NCBI GenBank assembly: GCA_028287105.1
Contig: JAQBQH010000233.1
Coordinates: 1-35,688 of the forward strand
DNA from: Myxococcales bacterium
GTDB lineage: Bacteria; Myxococcota_A; Polyangia; Palsa-1104
Length of the DNA stretch: 35,688 nucleotides
Reading direction: 5' to 3'
Shown: piece after piece, positions 1 to 7,560 of the stretch
How positions within the stretch are numbered: the first letter of the stretch is position 1
Layout of the letters: each line of letters starts with the position of its first letter
Position numbers and translations under genes: made by a program
The notes under the pieces: model-generated
Seen by the model: only the letters and a program-made list of their open reading frames with translations
Databases searched by the model: none
Told to the model about the DNA's origin: nothing

Positions 1-48
1 CGCGCCGGGTCCGCGACGACTGACGCAGAAGATCTCCCGCGATTCGCG

Positions 49-54
49 TACAAT
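49..54 (+). promoter_or_regulatory. -10-like TACAAT upstream of the first kinase
   Basis: TACAAT matches the sigma-70 -10 consensus at five of six positions and ends eight bases before the ATG at 63. No convincing -35 hexamer lies 16-18 bases upstream, and no Shine-Dalgarno sequence lies between the hexamer and the ATG. If used, transcription would begin at or within a few bases of the start codon. The same spacing recurs before several other genes here. Confidence 0.5.
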
Positions 55-62
55 AGAGCGCC

Positions 63-1670
63 ATGGCAGCCATCGGCCGCTACGTAGACCTGACGTTACT
101 GGGGCAGGGCGGCATGGGCGCCGTCTATCGCGGGCGCGATCCGGAGCTCGATCGCGCCGTCGCCATCAAGGTGATGCTCCACGCCACCCCCGACTTCATC
201 GCGCGCTTTCGCCGCGAGGCGCAGTCGATCGCCAAGCTCGCGCACGCCAACATCGTGCAGGTCTACGACTTCGGCGTCGACGGCGAGAACAATCCCTACT
301 TCGTCATGGAGCTCATCGACGGCACCCCCCTCGACGCCATCGTGCGTGAGCGCGGGCGCGTCGCTGCGCTCGACGCGGCGCGGCTTTGCAAGCAGGCTGC
401 CGCCGGGCTCGCGGCCGCGCACCGCGCCGGCATCATCCACCGCGACGTCAAGCCGTCGAACCTCATCGTCGACGGCCGCGGCCACGTCAAGCTGGTCGAC
501 TTCGGCATCGCGCGCATGGACGCCGGCGCGCAGCTCACCAACGCCGCCGCGCTCATGGGCACACCTGGCTACATGGCGCCCGAGCAAGCCATGGGCAAGA
601 AGGTCGACGGCCGCGCCGACATCTACGCCCTCGGCATGACGCTCTTCGAGCTCCTCGCCGGTGGGCCGGCCTTCGTCGCCGACGATCCGATCGCGCTCGT
701 GGTCATGAACATGCAGCAGCCGCTGCCGAACCTGCGCGAGCGTGCCCCCGACTGTCCAGAGGAGCTGGTGCAGCTCGTCGAGATGATGGCGGCGAAGGAT
801 CCCGACGCGCGCCTGCAGAGCTGCGACGCCGTCGAGCAGGCGCTGAGCGACGTGGAGGCGCGGCTCAGGAGCGGCACGGCCTCGTTCGAGCGGCCGACCG
901 ACCACGTCAAGTCGGCGGCGATTCCGTCGACGAACGTGCAGGCGCGCCCGTCCCAGGTCGACGCCGCCGTCGCTGCCGGCCTGCAAAACTTCGACATTCC
1001 GGCCAGGGCCAGCGCCAGGTCGAAGGCGCCCCTGGCCATCGGTCTCGGCGTCGGCGTCGTCGTTCTCGTCGCCGGCGTGGGGCTGGTCATGGCGCTCAGG
1101 CCCAAGCCCATCGTCGACACGCCGCAGCCGCCGCCGCTGGTGGTCAACAAGACGCCGCCCGTCGAGCAGCCCAAGCAGACCGACGTCGCCGTCGAGCAGC
1201 ACGCCAAGATTCCGAACGGCGTAAAGGTGAGCGGCCCGTTGCGCGTCGCCGTCCTGAAGTTCAAGAACGTCGGCAACGACAAAGAGCTCGGCATGCTGGA
1301 GCTCGGCATCGGCGAAACCGCGGTCAACGCCATGGCGACCGCCGGCGGCGCGGTCAGCTTGATCGAGCGCAGCGACATCGAGAGCGACATCGGCGAGATC
1401 GACCGCGCCAAGGACGACCACTTCGACAAGGCGACCGTCGCGCAGAAGGGCCAGCTCGAGGGCATCCAGATGGCGGTGCAGGGCGGCTTTCAGCGCGCCG
1501 GCAAACAGGTGCGCATCACCGCGCGCTTCGTGCGCGTCGAGAACGGCGAGATCGTCGACACCATCACGGTGACCCGGCCGACCAAGGATCTGTTCGGCGC
1601 GCAGGACGCGGTGGCGCTCGGGTTGAAGCAGAAGCTGATCTCGCTGGCGGCGCTGGAACGGGTGAAGTGA
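63..1670 (+). CDS. Transmembrane Ser/Thr protein kinase with C-terminal CsgG/FlgO-like domain
   Basis: A Hanks-type kinase of 535 residues. Residues about 7-265 hold the catalytic domain: glycine loop GQGGMGAVY (14-22), ATP lysine K36, catalytic loop HRDVKPSN (126-133), DFG (147-149 region) and GTPGYMAPE activation-segment end. A low-complexity linker leads to one membrane segment (about 323-345), so the tail should face the periplasm. Residues about 393-535 (start LRVAVLKFKNVG, later RITARFVRVENGEIV) resemble the CsgG/FlgO/curli-assembly alpha-beta fold rather than the usual PASTA or PEGA sensors. The next gene carries a similar domain (RVTARFVDVATGEV), so the kinase may sense the partner, its ligand, or a shared complex; this is inference. 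All kinase catalytic motifs are intact. The ATG at 63 is chosen because it starts just before the glycine loop and follows the -10-like box. Confidence 0.93.
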   Translation: MAAIGRYVDLTLLGQGGMGAVYRGRDPELDRAVAIKVMLHATPDFIARFRREAQSIAKLAHANIVQVYDFGVDGENNPYFVMELIDGTPLDAIVRERGRVAALDAARLCKQAAAGLAAAHRAGIIHRDVKPSNLIVDGRGHVKLVDFGIARMDAGAQLTNAAALMGTPGYMAPEQAMGKKVDGRADIYALGMTLFELLAGGPAFVADDPIALVVMNMQQPLPNLRERAPDCPEELVQLVEMMAAKDPDARLQSCDAVEQALSDVEARLRSGTASFERPTDHVKSAAIPSTNVQARPSQVDAAVAAGLQNFDIPARASARSKAPLAIGLGVGVVVLVAGVGLVMALRPKPIVDTPQPPPLVVNKTPPVEQPKQTDVAVEQHAKIPNGVKVSGPLRVAVLKFKNVGNDKELGMLELGIGETAVNAMATAGGAVSLIERSDIESDIGEIDRAKDDHFDKATVAQKGQLEGIQMAVQGGFQRAGKQVRITARFVRVENGEIVDTITVTRPTKDLFGAQDAVALGLKQKLISLAALERVK

Positions 1671-1698
1671 GCGAAGGCCAGGGGCAGGGGGGAGGACG

Positions 1699-3015
1699 AT
1701 GATCGCGACGACCGTGCTTTTGGTGACGACGGTGGCCGTCATGCCGTTCAAGGATCTCTCGGGCGGCAAGGGGCAGGTGGGCGAGGCCATCCGCGAGACG
1801 GTGACCTCCGATCTCAAGGACGTCGGTCTCAAGGTGGTCGAGCGCGGCAACATCGACAAGGTCATCGCCGAGCAGAACCTGCAGTCGAAGAAGAACGACC
1901 TCGGCATGGCCGAGTCGATCCGCGTCGGGACCTTGCTCGGCGCCACCATGATCGTCGCCGGCGCCTATCAGCGCGCGGCCTCGCAGGTGCGCGTGACGGC
2001 GCGCTTCGTCGACGTCGCCACCGGCGAGGTCAAGGGGTCGGCCAAGGTCGACGGCTCGACGTCGGACTTCCTGACGCTGCAGGACAAGATCACCGCCGAG
2101 CTGGTCCGGTCGGCGGGCATGGAGTCGGGCAAGGTGCAGCAGTTTTCCAAGCGCGTGCGGCCCAAGGTCAAGAGCTTCAAGGCCATCGAGCTGTACGGCG
2201 ACGCGGTCACGCAGACCGACGAGAAGAAGAAGCTCGAGCTCTTGAAGCTGTCGTTGAACGAGGACCCGTCGTTCACCTACGCGTCGCGCGATCTCGATGC
2301 GCTCGAGAAGCGTATGAAGCAGTACGCGGCCATCTCCGATCAGGCGCAGCGCTCGGCCTCGGCGGAGCTGCTGCGCAAGTATCGCGAAGAGAAGGACCCG
2401 ATGCAGCGCTACAACGCGTACCTGCAACTCTCGGGGCAGCTCATGATGCAGGCGCGCTGGCGCACGCTCATCGCCGTGTCGCGCGCCGTCGTCGCCGATC
2501 CGCCGAAGCCGCCCTATCCGAACATGCCGCCGGCCGATCAGCAGGCGCAGGAGAACATCATCCGCGGCTACGATCAGCTCCACGACGACGACGGCATCCT
2601 GCGCGAAGGCGAGAAGTACCTGCAGAAATATCCGTCGTCGATGACCATCTCGATCGTGCAGATGTGGATGAACAACGCCATCAACCACAAGCACGCCGTC
2701 GAGGACGGCAAGAAGACCGCCGTCGAGGAGATCGCCAAGCTGCCGCCCGCCGAGCGCGCCGACCCATGCAAGACCGGCATGATCTACAACGACAAGCTGC
2801 AGCTCAAAGAGGCCAAGCGCGACCTCATCGCCTGCGACAAGAAGGGCGGCCCGCCCTATTGGCCGCCCGGCAATATGTCGACCATCCTGGCGCGCATCGC
2901 GCTCGACACGAGCGACATGCCGCTCATGAAGATGGCGCTCGGCCGGCTCGAGAAGGAGAACCCGACGCAGTATCGGCAGCTCCAATTCTGGGGGCGGTCG
3001 ATCAGCGACGAATGA
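1699..3015 (+). CDS. CsgG/FlgO-like domain protein with C-terminal helical (TPR-like) region
   Basis: A protein of 438 residues. Residues about 12-150 form a CsgG/FlgO-like domain: VAVMPFKDLSGG, then VVERGNIDKVIAEQ, LGATMIVAGAYQ and RVTARFVDVATGEV. The remaining 290 residues are helix-rich and look like degenerate TPR repeats, with no catalytic motif recognised. It starts 28 bases after the kinase stop with GGAGG three bases before the ATG, so the two are probably co-transcribed. The N-terminus (MIATTVLLVTTVAV) is hydrophobic but has no basic residues; whether it is a signal peptide or simply the first beta strand of the domain is unclear, so the location of the protein is uncertain. Members of this fold often sit in periplasmic or outer-membrane lipoproteins. 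Function unknown; a partner of the upstream kinase is the best guess. Confidence 0.85.
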   Translation: MIATTVLLVTTVAVMPFKDLSGGKGQVGEAIRETVTSDLKDVGLKVVERGNIDKVIAEQNLQSKKNDLGMAESIRVGTLLGATMIVAGAYQRAASQVRVTARFVDVATGEVKGSAKVDGSTSDFLTLQDKITAELVRSAGMESGKVQQFSKRVRPKVKSFKAIELYGDAVTQTDEKKKLELLKLSLNEDPSFTYASRDLDALEKRMKQYAAISDQAQRSASAELLRKYREEKDPMQRYNAYLQLSGQLMMQARWRTLIAVSRAVVADPPKPPYPNMPPADQQAQENIIRGYDQLHDDDGILREGEKYLQKYPSSMTISIVQMWMNNAINHKHAVEDGKKTAVEEIAKLPPAERADPCKTGMIYNDKLQLKEAKRDLIACDKKGGPPYWPPGNMSTILARIALDTSDMPLMKMALGRLEKENPTQYRQLQFWGRSISDE

Positions 3016-3806
3016 TGAACGTCGAGCGACGCGGCGAGGGTCCGACGATCGTGCTGCTGCATGGGCTCAGCGTCGACAGCCGCGTCATGGTAGCGGCGTT
3101 CGACGAGCTCTTGTCGGACGCGGGGCTCAGGCGGATCTACGTCGAGCTGCCGGGACACGGCGGCTCGCCGCCCGATGCCGCGGCCTCGGCGGATGGCGTC
3201 GTCGCGGAGCTCGCGCGGATCGTGCGCGGCGAGCTGAAGACGGCGGCAGCGGGGGAGCTGGAAGCGCCGCTCGTCGCCGGCTATTCGTACGGCGGCTATC
3301 TGGCGCAGGGCCTGGTGCGCGAGCTCGGCGGCGCGCGCGGCCTGCTGCTGGTGTGCCCCATCGTCGAGCCCGACTTCGCGCGCCGTCGCCAGCCGCCGCG
3401 CCGCGTCGCCGTGCGCGACCCCGAGCTCCAGTTCTCGGACGATCCGCGCGAGCGCGAGGCGTTCGAGGAGGTGGCGGTGCAGATGTCGCGCGCGGTGCTG
3501 GAGCGCTTCACGCGCGTGGTCCATCCGGCCAACATCGCGGTCGACGCGCCGACGGTGGCGGCGCTCCGTGCGCGCTACGCGCTCTCGCGTCCCGTCGGCG
3601 ATGCGCTGGCGCGGCTCGAGGCCCCGGCGACGATCGTGTGCGGGCGCGACGATCACTGGGCCGGCTGGCAAGACGCGGCGACCCTGGTGGCGCAGCTCCG
3701 CCATCCGCACTTCATCGTCCTCCCCGACTGCGGCCACCTCCTGCCGTTCGAGCAGCCGCTCGCGTTCGCCCAAGCCGTCCGCGACTTCCTGTCCCGCTGC
3801 CTCTAG
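3012..3806 (+). CDS. Alpha/beta hydrolase
   Basis: A 264-residue alpha/beta-hydrolase-fold enzyme. The oxyanion strand LLHGLS (15-20) is followed by ELPGHGGS (45-52), nucleophile elbow GYSYGGY with Ser92, acid region CGRDDHW (Asp213 or Asp214) and the catalytic His in DCGHLLPFEQP (His242). All triad elements are present, so it should be an active esterase, lipase or C-C hydrolase; substrate unknown. No signal peptide is seen, so it is probably cytoplasmic. The ATG at 3012 overlaps the TGA of the previous gene (ATGA), and a second in-frame ATG at 3015 is an alternative start. The overlap indicates translational coupling to the kinase/CsgG-like pair. Confidence 0.9.
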   Translation: MMNVERRGEGPTIVLLHGLSVDSRVMVAAFDELLSDAGLRRIYVELPGHGGSPPDAAASADGVVAELARIVRGELKTAAAGELEAPLVAGYSYGGYLAQGLVRELGGARGLLLVCPIVEPDFARRRQPPRRVAVRDPELQFSDDPREREAFEEVAVQMSRAVLERFTRVVHPANIAVDAPTVAALRARYALSRPVGDALARLEAPATIVCGRDDHWAGWQDAATLVAQLRHPHFIVLPDCGHLLPFEQPLAFAQAVRDFLSRCL

Positions 3807-3845
3807 CCCATCTGACGAAACCCGGCGCATCATTCGCCGGCGCGG

Positions 3846-4475
3846 TCACTTCGGCGGCGGCGCCTTGCCCTTCACGGCGCTGACCGTGACCATGATCATC
3901 GTCTGCTGGATCTCGTCCTTGGCTTCGATCTTCACCATGCGCTTGGGCGCGCGGCAGATGACGAAGTAGCGCTTCTTCTTGACCAGCCGCCGCGCCCCAA
4001 TCGCCGACCCGAGCGCCGCGAGGAGGCACACCGCCCCGATGATCCGGGTCAGCAGCACCGTCTTCGGCCAGTCGACCGCGTCCTCGCCTTCCGGCACGTC
4101 GACGGCCGCCGGCGCGGGCGCAGGTGGGGCGTTGGGATCGACCTCTTCCTGCACGCCGAACAGCGACAGCGGGCCGGCGGCGGTCATGCCCCACACCGAG
4201 TACATTTCGTAGGCGCCGAAGATCGCGAGCGGAAGCGCGAGGCACAGGAGCATCACGCCGGCCGCCAGGCGCGGGCGGATCATCTGGCGCGCGACGGTGT
4301 GGACTTCCTTGGTCGGGACCTCGACTGCGCCTGCCGCCGAGCGCTGCACGATGCGCTGATTGGTGATGATCAGCTTGTGCTCCTCGTTTTCGGCGTACGG
4401 CACCGGGAACAAGATGTTCTCGTGCGGCAAGGCGGCGAACTTCATGGGCGGCATGTTAGCAACTTTGCCGGGCAT
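3846..4475 (-). CDS. Two-TM membrane protein, possible bacterial PH-like domain
   Basis: A 209-residue protein of unknown function. The N-terminal part (ILFPVPYAENEEHKLIITNQRIVQRS) looks like the 'ITNQRI' strand of bacterial PH-like domains. Two membrane segments follow at about 70-92 and 140-166, separated by a Pro/Ala-rich acidic loop. A basic stretch (ARRLVKKKRYFVICRAPKRMVKIEAK) begins the C-terminal cytoplasmic part. Three in-frame ATGs occur at the start (codons 1, 8, 11) and none has a clear Shine-Dalgarno, so the start could be 4454 or 4445. It is divergent from the spike gene at 4531 and convergent with the hydrolase, so it is probably a single-gene unit. Confidence 0.75.
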   Translation of the reverse strand: MPGKVANMPPMKFAALPHENILFPVPYAENEEHKLIITNQRIVQRSAAGAVEVPTKEVHTVARQMIRPRLAAGVMLLCLALPLAIFGAYEMYSVWGMTAAGPLSLFGVQEEVDPNAPPAPAPAAVDVPEGEDAVDWPKTVLLTRIIGAVCLLAALGSAIGARRLVKKKRYFVICRAPKRMVKIEAKDEIQQTMIMVTVSAVKGKAPPPK

Positions 4476-4500
4476 CTGCCGATAACCTACTTGGGAGTGC

Positions 4501-4520
4501 TATTCTAGGGGCCCCGGAGG
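4501..4520 (+). promoter_or_regulatory. Candidate -10 (TATTCT) and Shine-Dalgarno (GGAGG) for the spike gene
   Basis: TATTCT at 4501-4506 is a fair -10 match, and GGAGG at 4516-4520 lies ten bases before the ATG at 4531. Unlike many genes in this window, this one therefore appears to have a leader with a ribosome binding site. No convincing -35 hexamer was found. Confidence 0.35.
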
Positions 4521-4530
4521 CAGGCTCGCG

Positions 4531-5343
4531 ATGTTCAACTTCGACAAAGGTGTTGGCTCGACGCTCGGCAGCCAGAAGATCGCCGGCGTGATGATCGCCA
4601 TCGTGACCAACATCGTGCACGACGGCTCCGACTATCGCGTCAAGATTCGCTTTCCCTGGCTGCCCAACGGCGGCGCCGACGGCGAAGAGAGCCACTACGC
4701 GCGCATCGTCAGCTACATGGCGGGCGTCGATCGCGGCACGTTCTGGCTTCCCGAGGTCAACGACGAAGTGCTCGTCGCGTTCGCGCACGGCGACTTCAAT
4801 CAGCCCTACGTCATCGGCGGTCTGTGGAACGGCGTCGACAAGGCGATCTACTCCAACAAAGATGCCTCGGGCAAGGTCACCGACGCCGGCTTCACCGGCA
4901 AGCACGAGGCCAAGAAGAACGACTTGAAGGTGCTGCGCTCGCGCGTCGGCCATCAGCTCGTCTTCAACGACAACGCCTCGGAGCCGCGCGTGGCGCTGCA
5001 CTCCAAGCAGAAGCACCGCATCGTCCTCGACGACAAGGACAACGCGCCCACGCAGATCGAGATCTACGACGGCAAAGAGGAGAACTACATCCTCATCGAC
5101 ACGAAGAACAAGAAGATCACGATCGAATCGAAGACCGGCGACATGCTCCTCAAGTGCAAGGAGACATTCACCGTCGAGGCCAAAGAGATCAAGATGAAGT
5201 CCGACCAGAACACCACGCTCACGGTCGGCAAGAACTTCGAGATGAAGGCGTCGTCCAACATGACCATCAAAGCCTCGGGCACCGGAGACGTCGAGTCCTC
5301 GGACGCCATGACCATCAAGGGCTCGAAGGTCAATATCAATTAG
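4531..5343 (+). CDS. Phage baseplate V / VgrG-type spike protein (gp5-like OB-fold and beta-prism)
   Basis: A 270-residue protein. Residues about 18-102 are a classic gp5/VgrG OB-fold domain: VKIRFPWLP, YARIVSYMAG, GTFWLPEVNDEVLVAFAHGD and PYVIGGLWNG. The rest (about 150-270) consists of short alternating polar/hydrophobic strands (ITIESKTGDMLLK, FTVEAKEIKMK, NMTIKASG, AMTIKGSKVNIN), as in the trimeric beta-prism spike. The gp27-like N-terminal half of full VgrG proteins is absent, so it resembles the stand-alone baseplate assembly protein V of phages and some extracellular injection systems. No sheath, tube, ATPase or baseplate genes are nearby, so this is an orphan spike. The next gene starts five bases after its stop and is probably its partner or cargo (inference). 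Confidence 0.9.
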   Translation: MFNFDKGVGSTLGSQKIAGVMIAIVTNIVHDGSDYRVKIRFPWLPNGGADGEESHYARIVSYMAGVDRGTFWLPEVNDEVLVAFAHGDFNQPYVIGGLWNGVDKAIYSNKDASGKVTDAGFTGKHEAKKNDLKVLRSRVGHQLVFNDNASEPRVALHSKQKHRIVLDDKDNAPTQIEIYDGKEENYILIDTKNKKITIESKTGDMLLKCKETFTVEAKEIKMKSDQNTTLTVGKNFEMKASSNMTIKASGTGDVESSDAMTIKGSKVNIN

Positions 5344-5348
5344 CGACG

Positions 5349-6221
5349 ATGCCGGGCCTACAGTTCATCAAGATTCTGGGCAATCTGAAGTTCTTCTCGC
5401 ATGGGCTCAAGCTGCCCGTGTCGTGGCAGGCGCCGTCGGGGTCGGATGGGTCCAAGCAGTACGGCGACTCGATCAAGCCCGATGAGAAGGTGGCGATGCC
5501 GCAGCTCATCCCGCCGTGGTTCATGCCGGCCGAGCCGCAGAAGTACTTCGTCGACAGCTGCGACAAGATTGGCAAAGAGTTCAAAGATTTTCACGACACC
5601 ATGCTCGACGCCATCGGCTTCGCGCACAACATGTGGAAGCTGCAGGCCAAGTTTCAAAACCTGCAGGTCATGGCCGTGGTCGCGATCGGGACGCCGGGCT
5701 GCCTCGACGGGCCGGAGCTCGAGTCGCTGATCAAGAACGCGCCGATGTGCGCGACCTTCACCGGCAACAAGGCGAAGTATCGCGACGCCGTCGCTGCGGG
5801 CGTGTCGAAGTGCTTCAAGGATTGGCAGGGGCAGGTCATGGTGCCGGGGCTGCCGTGGTATCCGGCGTTCGCGGCGTTCCCGGGGCCGATGGCGCCGCCG
5901 ATGCCGAACATTCCGATGCCGCTCATCGCCTGTCCGTCGGCGCAGATGGCGCGCATCATCGTGCCGAGCCAGCTCGCCGACGAGATGAAGAACGCGCTCG
6001 ACGGCGGCATGCAGCGCGACGACAAGGACAAGCAGTACGAGGCGCTCTTCGACGCCATCGCGACGGTGCTGGCGCTGGCGTTCCTCATGTGGATGCCGAT
6101 GCAGCAGGTCATGCTGGTCATGGGCAAGGGGCCGATTCCGACGTTCGCCCCGCCGTTCGTGCCGGTCGGGCCGGTCCTGGGTGGCGACAACATCGCCGTC
6201 CCCGGACACCTCATGACCTAG
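5349..6221 (+). CDS. Unknown Met/Pro-rich hydrophobic protein next to the spike gene
   Basis: I do not recognise this 290-residue protein. Visible features: a polar N-terminal region with KLPVSWQAP and DSIKPDEKVAMPQLIPPWFMP; an amphipathic helical middle containing five or six cysteines; a very Pro/Met-rich stretch (about 170-205); a strongly hydrophobic segment (about 238-262, AIATVLALAFLMWMPMQQV); and a Pro/Gly-rich tail ending NIAVPGHLMT. No signal peptide or catalytic motif is seen. It begins five bases after the spike stop, so the two are almost certainly co-transcribed. Genes directly after spike genes often encode tip proteins, chaperones or delivered toxins. A membrane-inserting effector or baseplate tip component is possible but unproven. 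Confidence 0.8.
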   Translation: MPGLQFIKILGNLKFFSHGLKLPVSWQAPSGSDGSKQYGDSIKPDEKVAMPQLIPPWFMPAEPQKYFVDSCDKIGKEFKDFHDTMLDAIGFAHNMWKLQAKFQNLQVMAVVAIGTPGCLDGPELESLIKNAPMCATFTGNKAKYRDAVAAGVSKCFKDWQGQVMVPGLPWYPAFAAFPGPMAPPMPNIPMPLIACPSAQMARIIVPSQLADEMKNALDGGMQRDDKDKQYEALFDAIATVLALAFLMWMPMQQVMLVMGKGPIPTFAPPFVPVGPVLGGDNIAVPGHLMT

Positions 6222-6277
6222 GAATGCGGCGTCCAGCGACGGGCGGCGCTGATTCACCTACAAGTCGGTTGACAATC

Positions 6278-6283
6278 AGGGGG
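6278..6283 (+). promoter_or_regulatory. Purine-rich ribosome binding site deciding the start of the lamin-tail lipoprotein
   Basis: The AGGGGG run lies seven bases before the ATG at 6290 and supports that start over a second in-frame ATG at 6308. Confidence 0.45.
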
Positions 6284-6289
6284 CAAACG

Positions 6290-7105
6290 ATGTCTCCTGC
6301 GCTCGTAATGCGCGGCACACTTGTTTTTGTGATTTTTGCGGCCGCGGGCTGCTTCAACCCCATCGTCGCCGACGGTGGCTTCGCGTGCGATCCGGAAGCG
6401 GCGCAGGCCTGTCCGACGGGATACTACTGCCGCAACCGCTCCAACCAGTACGTCTGTACGCGCTCGCCGACGGCGACGCCGCCGGTGACCGGCGATGCCG
6501 ACCTTGGCATGGGCGGTGGTGGTGGTGGCGGCGGCGGTGGTGGCGGCGGTGGCGGGACGGGTGGCGGCGGCGACATGGCGGGCACGACGGGCGGCGGCGA
6601 CATGGCCGCGCCGGCCAACTGCGGCGTCGACAACCTGCTCATCAACGAGGTCGCCACGCGCGGCAGCACGGCGACCGACGAGTGGGTCGAGATCTACAAC
6701 CCGTGCGCGCAGGACCTCACGTTCTCGGGCACGCTGGTCTACCGCGCCGGCACGTCGACGATGGACTCGTCGGTGCTGGCGACGCTGACGAGCAAGCTGT
6801 TCCCGAAGCAGGGCTACTACCTCGTCGCCAACAGCGGCTACAGCGGCACCGCCGACATCAAGCCGTTCGCGGCCGGCGGCATGGCCGACGACGCCGGCGG
6901 CGTGGCCCTGCGCGACGGCGCCATGAAGATCATCTCGTCGATGGCCTGGGGCGCGAGCACGTCCAACCAGTTCCAGCAGGGCACGCCGGCCCCCGCGGTC
7001 ACCGGCAGCTCGTCGCTGGCGCGGACGCCGAACGGCGTCAACACGAAGAACGACTCCAACGACTTCGTCCTCGATTCGACGCCGTCGCCGCGCAGCGCCA
7101 ACTAG
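6290..7105 (+). CDS. Lipoprotein with lamin-tail domain and poly-glycine linker
   Basis: A 271-residue exported lipoprotein. The signal peptide ends in lipobox FAAAGC (Cys about 21), so the mature protein should be lipid-anchored. A Cys-containing segment (CDPEAAQACPTGYYC...YVC) resembles the short disulfide modules common in myxobacterial lipoproteins. It is followed by an uninterrupted run of about 15 glycines and more Gly-rich sequence (about 75-108). The C-terminal domain (about 112-271) is a lamin-tail (LTD) fold: NLLINEVATRG, DEWVEIYNPC, KQGYYLVANSG, GGVALRDG and SSLARTPNGVNT. LTDs in bacteria are found on surface and secreted proteins and are thought to mediate binding; the partner is unknown. 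It ends at the edge of the large inverted-repeat region. Confidence 0.88.
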   Translation: MSPALVMRGTLVFVIFAAAGCFNPIVADGGFACDPEAAQACPTGYYCRNRSNQYVCTRSPTATPPVTGDADLGMGGGGGGGGGGGGGGGTGGGGDMAGTTGGGDMAAPANCGVDNLLINEVATRGSTATDEWVEIYNPCAQDLTFSGTLVYRAGTSTMDSSVLATLTSKLFPKQGYYLVANSGYSGTADIKPFAAGGMADDAGGVALRDGAMKIISSMAWGASTSNQFQQGTPAPAVTGSSSLARTPNGVNTKNDSNDFVLDSTPSPRSAN

Positions 7106-7196
7106 CGCGCCGCGAAACGGCCGCTAGTCGCAATGCCGGTCGCCAAGAACGAATAGCTTCGGGACGGCTGGGTCGCGGACGCAGTGAGGCGACCTC

Positions 7197-7244
7197 CCGG
7201 CGTCGGAATCCGTCGCAGTCGCCGCTTCGCGGCGTGCTCCTCCA
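7197..7244 (+). repeat. Left arm of perfect 48-bp inverted repeat
   Basis: These 48 bases are the exact reverse complement of 7451-7498, read directly from the sequence. The arms are 206 bases apart. Pairing breaks by mismatch just outside both ends. Confidence 0.92.
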
Positions 7245-7450
7245 TCGGGGCCGCGCAGGTCGCGCTTCGCGCGACGCGTCCCCTCTACGCCGCCGGGAGG
7301 TCGCCTCACTGCCTCCGCTCTTGCGCCTGGTACCAGGGCGCGCCCCCTCGCTCATTACAACGCGCCCGACGCGCAGAGCGGAGGTAGCAAGGCGCGCTGC
7401 CGGCGGCGTAAGGACCCGCGTCGCGCGCAGCGCGACATCAGCGGGTCCGC

Positions 7451-7498
7451 TGGAGGAGCACGCCGCGAAGCGGCGACTGCGACGGATTCCGACGCCGG
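7451..7498 (-). repeat. Right arm of perfect 48-bp inverted repeat
   Basis: Exact reverse complement of 7197-7244. In a transcript crossing the region the two arms would form a very stable GC-rich stem closing the smaller internal hairpins. Confidence 0.92.
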
Positions 7499-7560
7499 CA
7501 GCGCGCCTTGCTTCCTCCGCGACCCCAGCCGTCTTTTCGCTTAACTGACCGGCAGTGCGC

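Larger units (their letters stand above)
7106..7560. repeat. Gene-free region made of nested inverted repeats
   Basis: This 455-base stretch between two convergent genes has no plausible gene. It is built from paired arms. The outer arms 7124-7141 and 7547-7564 match imperfectly. 7163-7179 pairs with 7516-7533 with one extra base. 7197-7244 pairs perfectly with 7451-7498 (48 bases). 7181-7202 pairs perfectly with 7291-7312. 7286-7296 pairs with 7400-7410. 7412-7419 pairs with 7441-7448 around a local hairpin (7420-7426 with 7430-7436). The right outer arm includes the stop codon of the minus-strand gene. It may act as a bidirectional terminator, or be a non-autonomous repeat element or a structured RNA. 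Confidence 0.85.

Noticed and set aside
4531-5343. Part of a complete type VI secretion or phage tail cluster
   Set aside because: No sheath, tube, baseplate or ATPase genes were found on either side; only the spike and its partner are present.
6269-6274. TTGACA, a perfect -35 sequence
   Set aside because: It lies only 15 bases before the ATG at 6290, leaving no room for a -10, so it cannot drive that gene as a normal promoter.
5516-6289. N-terminal extension of the lamin-tail protein
   Set aside because: The frame overlaps the spike partner gene and is Arg-rich; signal peptide and ribosome binding site fix the start at 6290.
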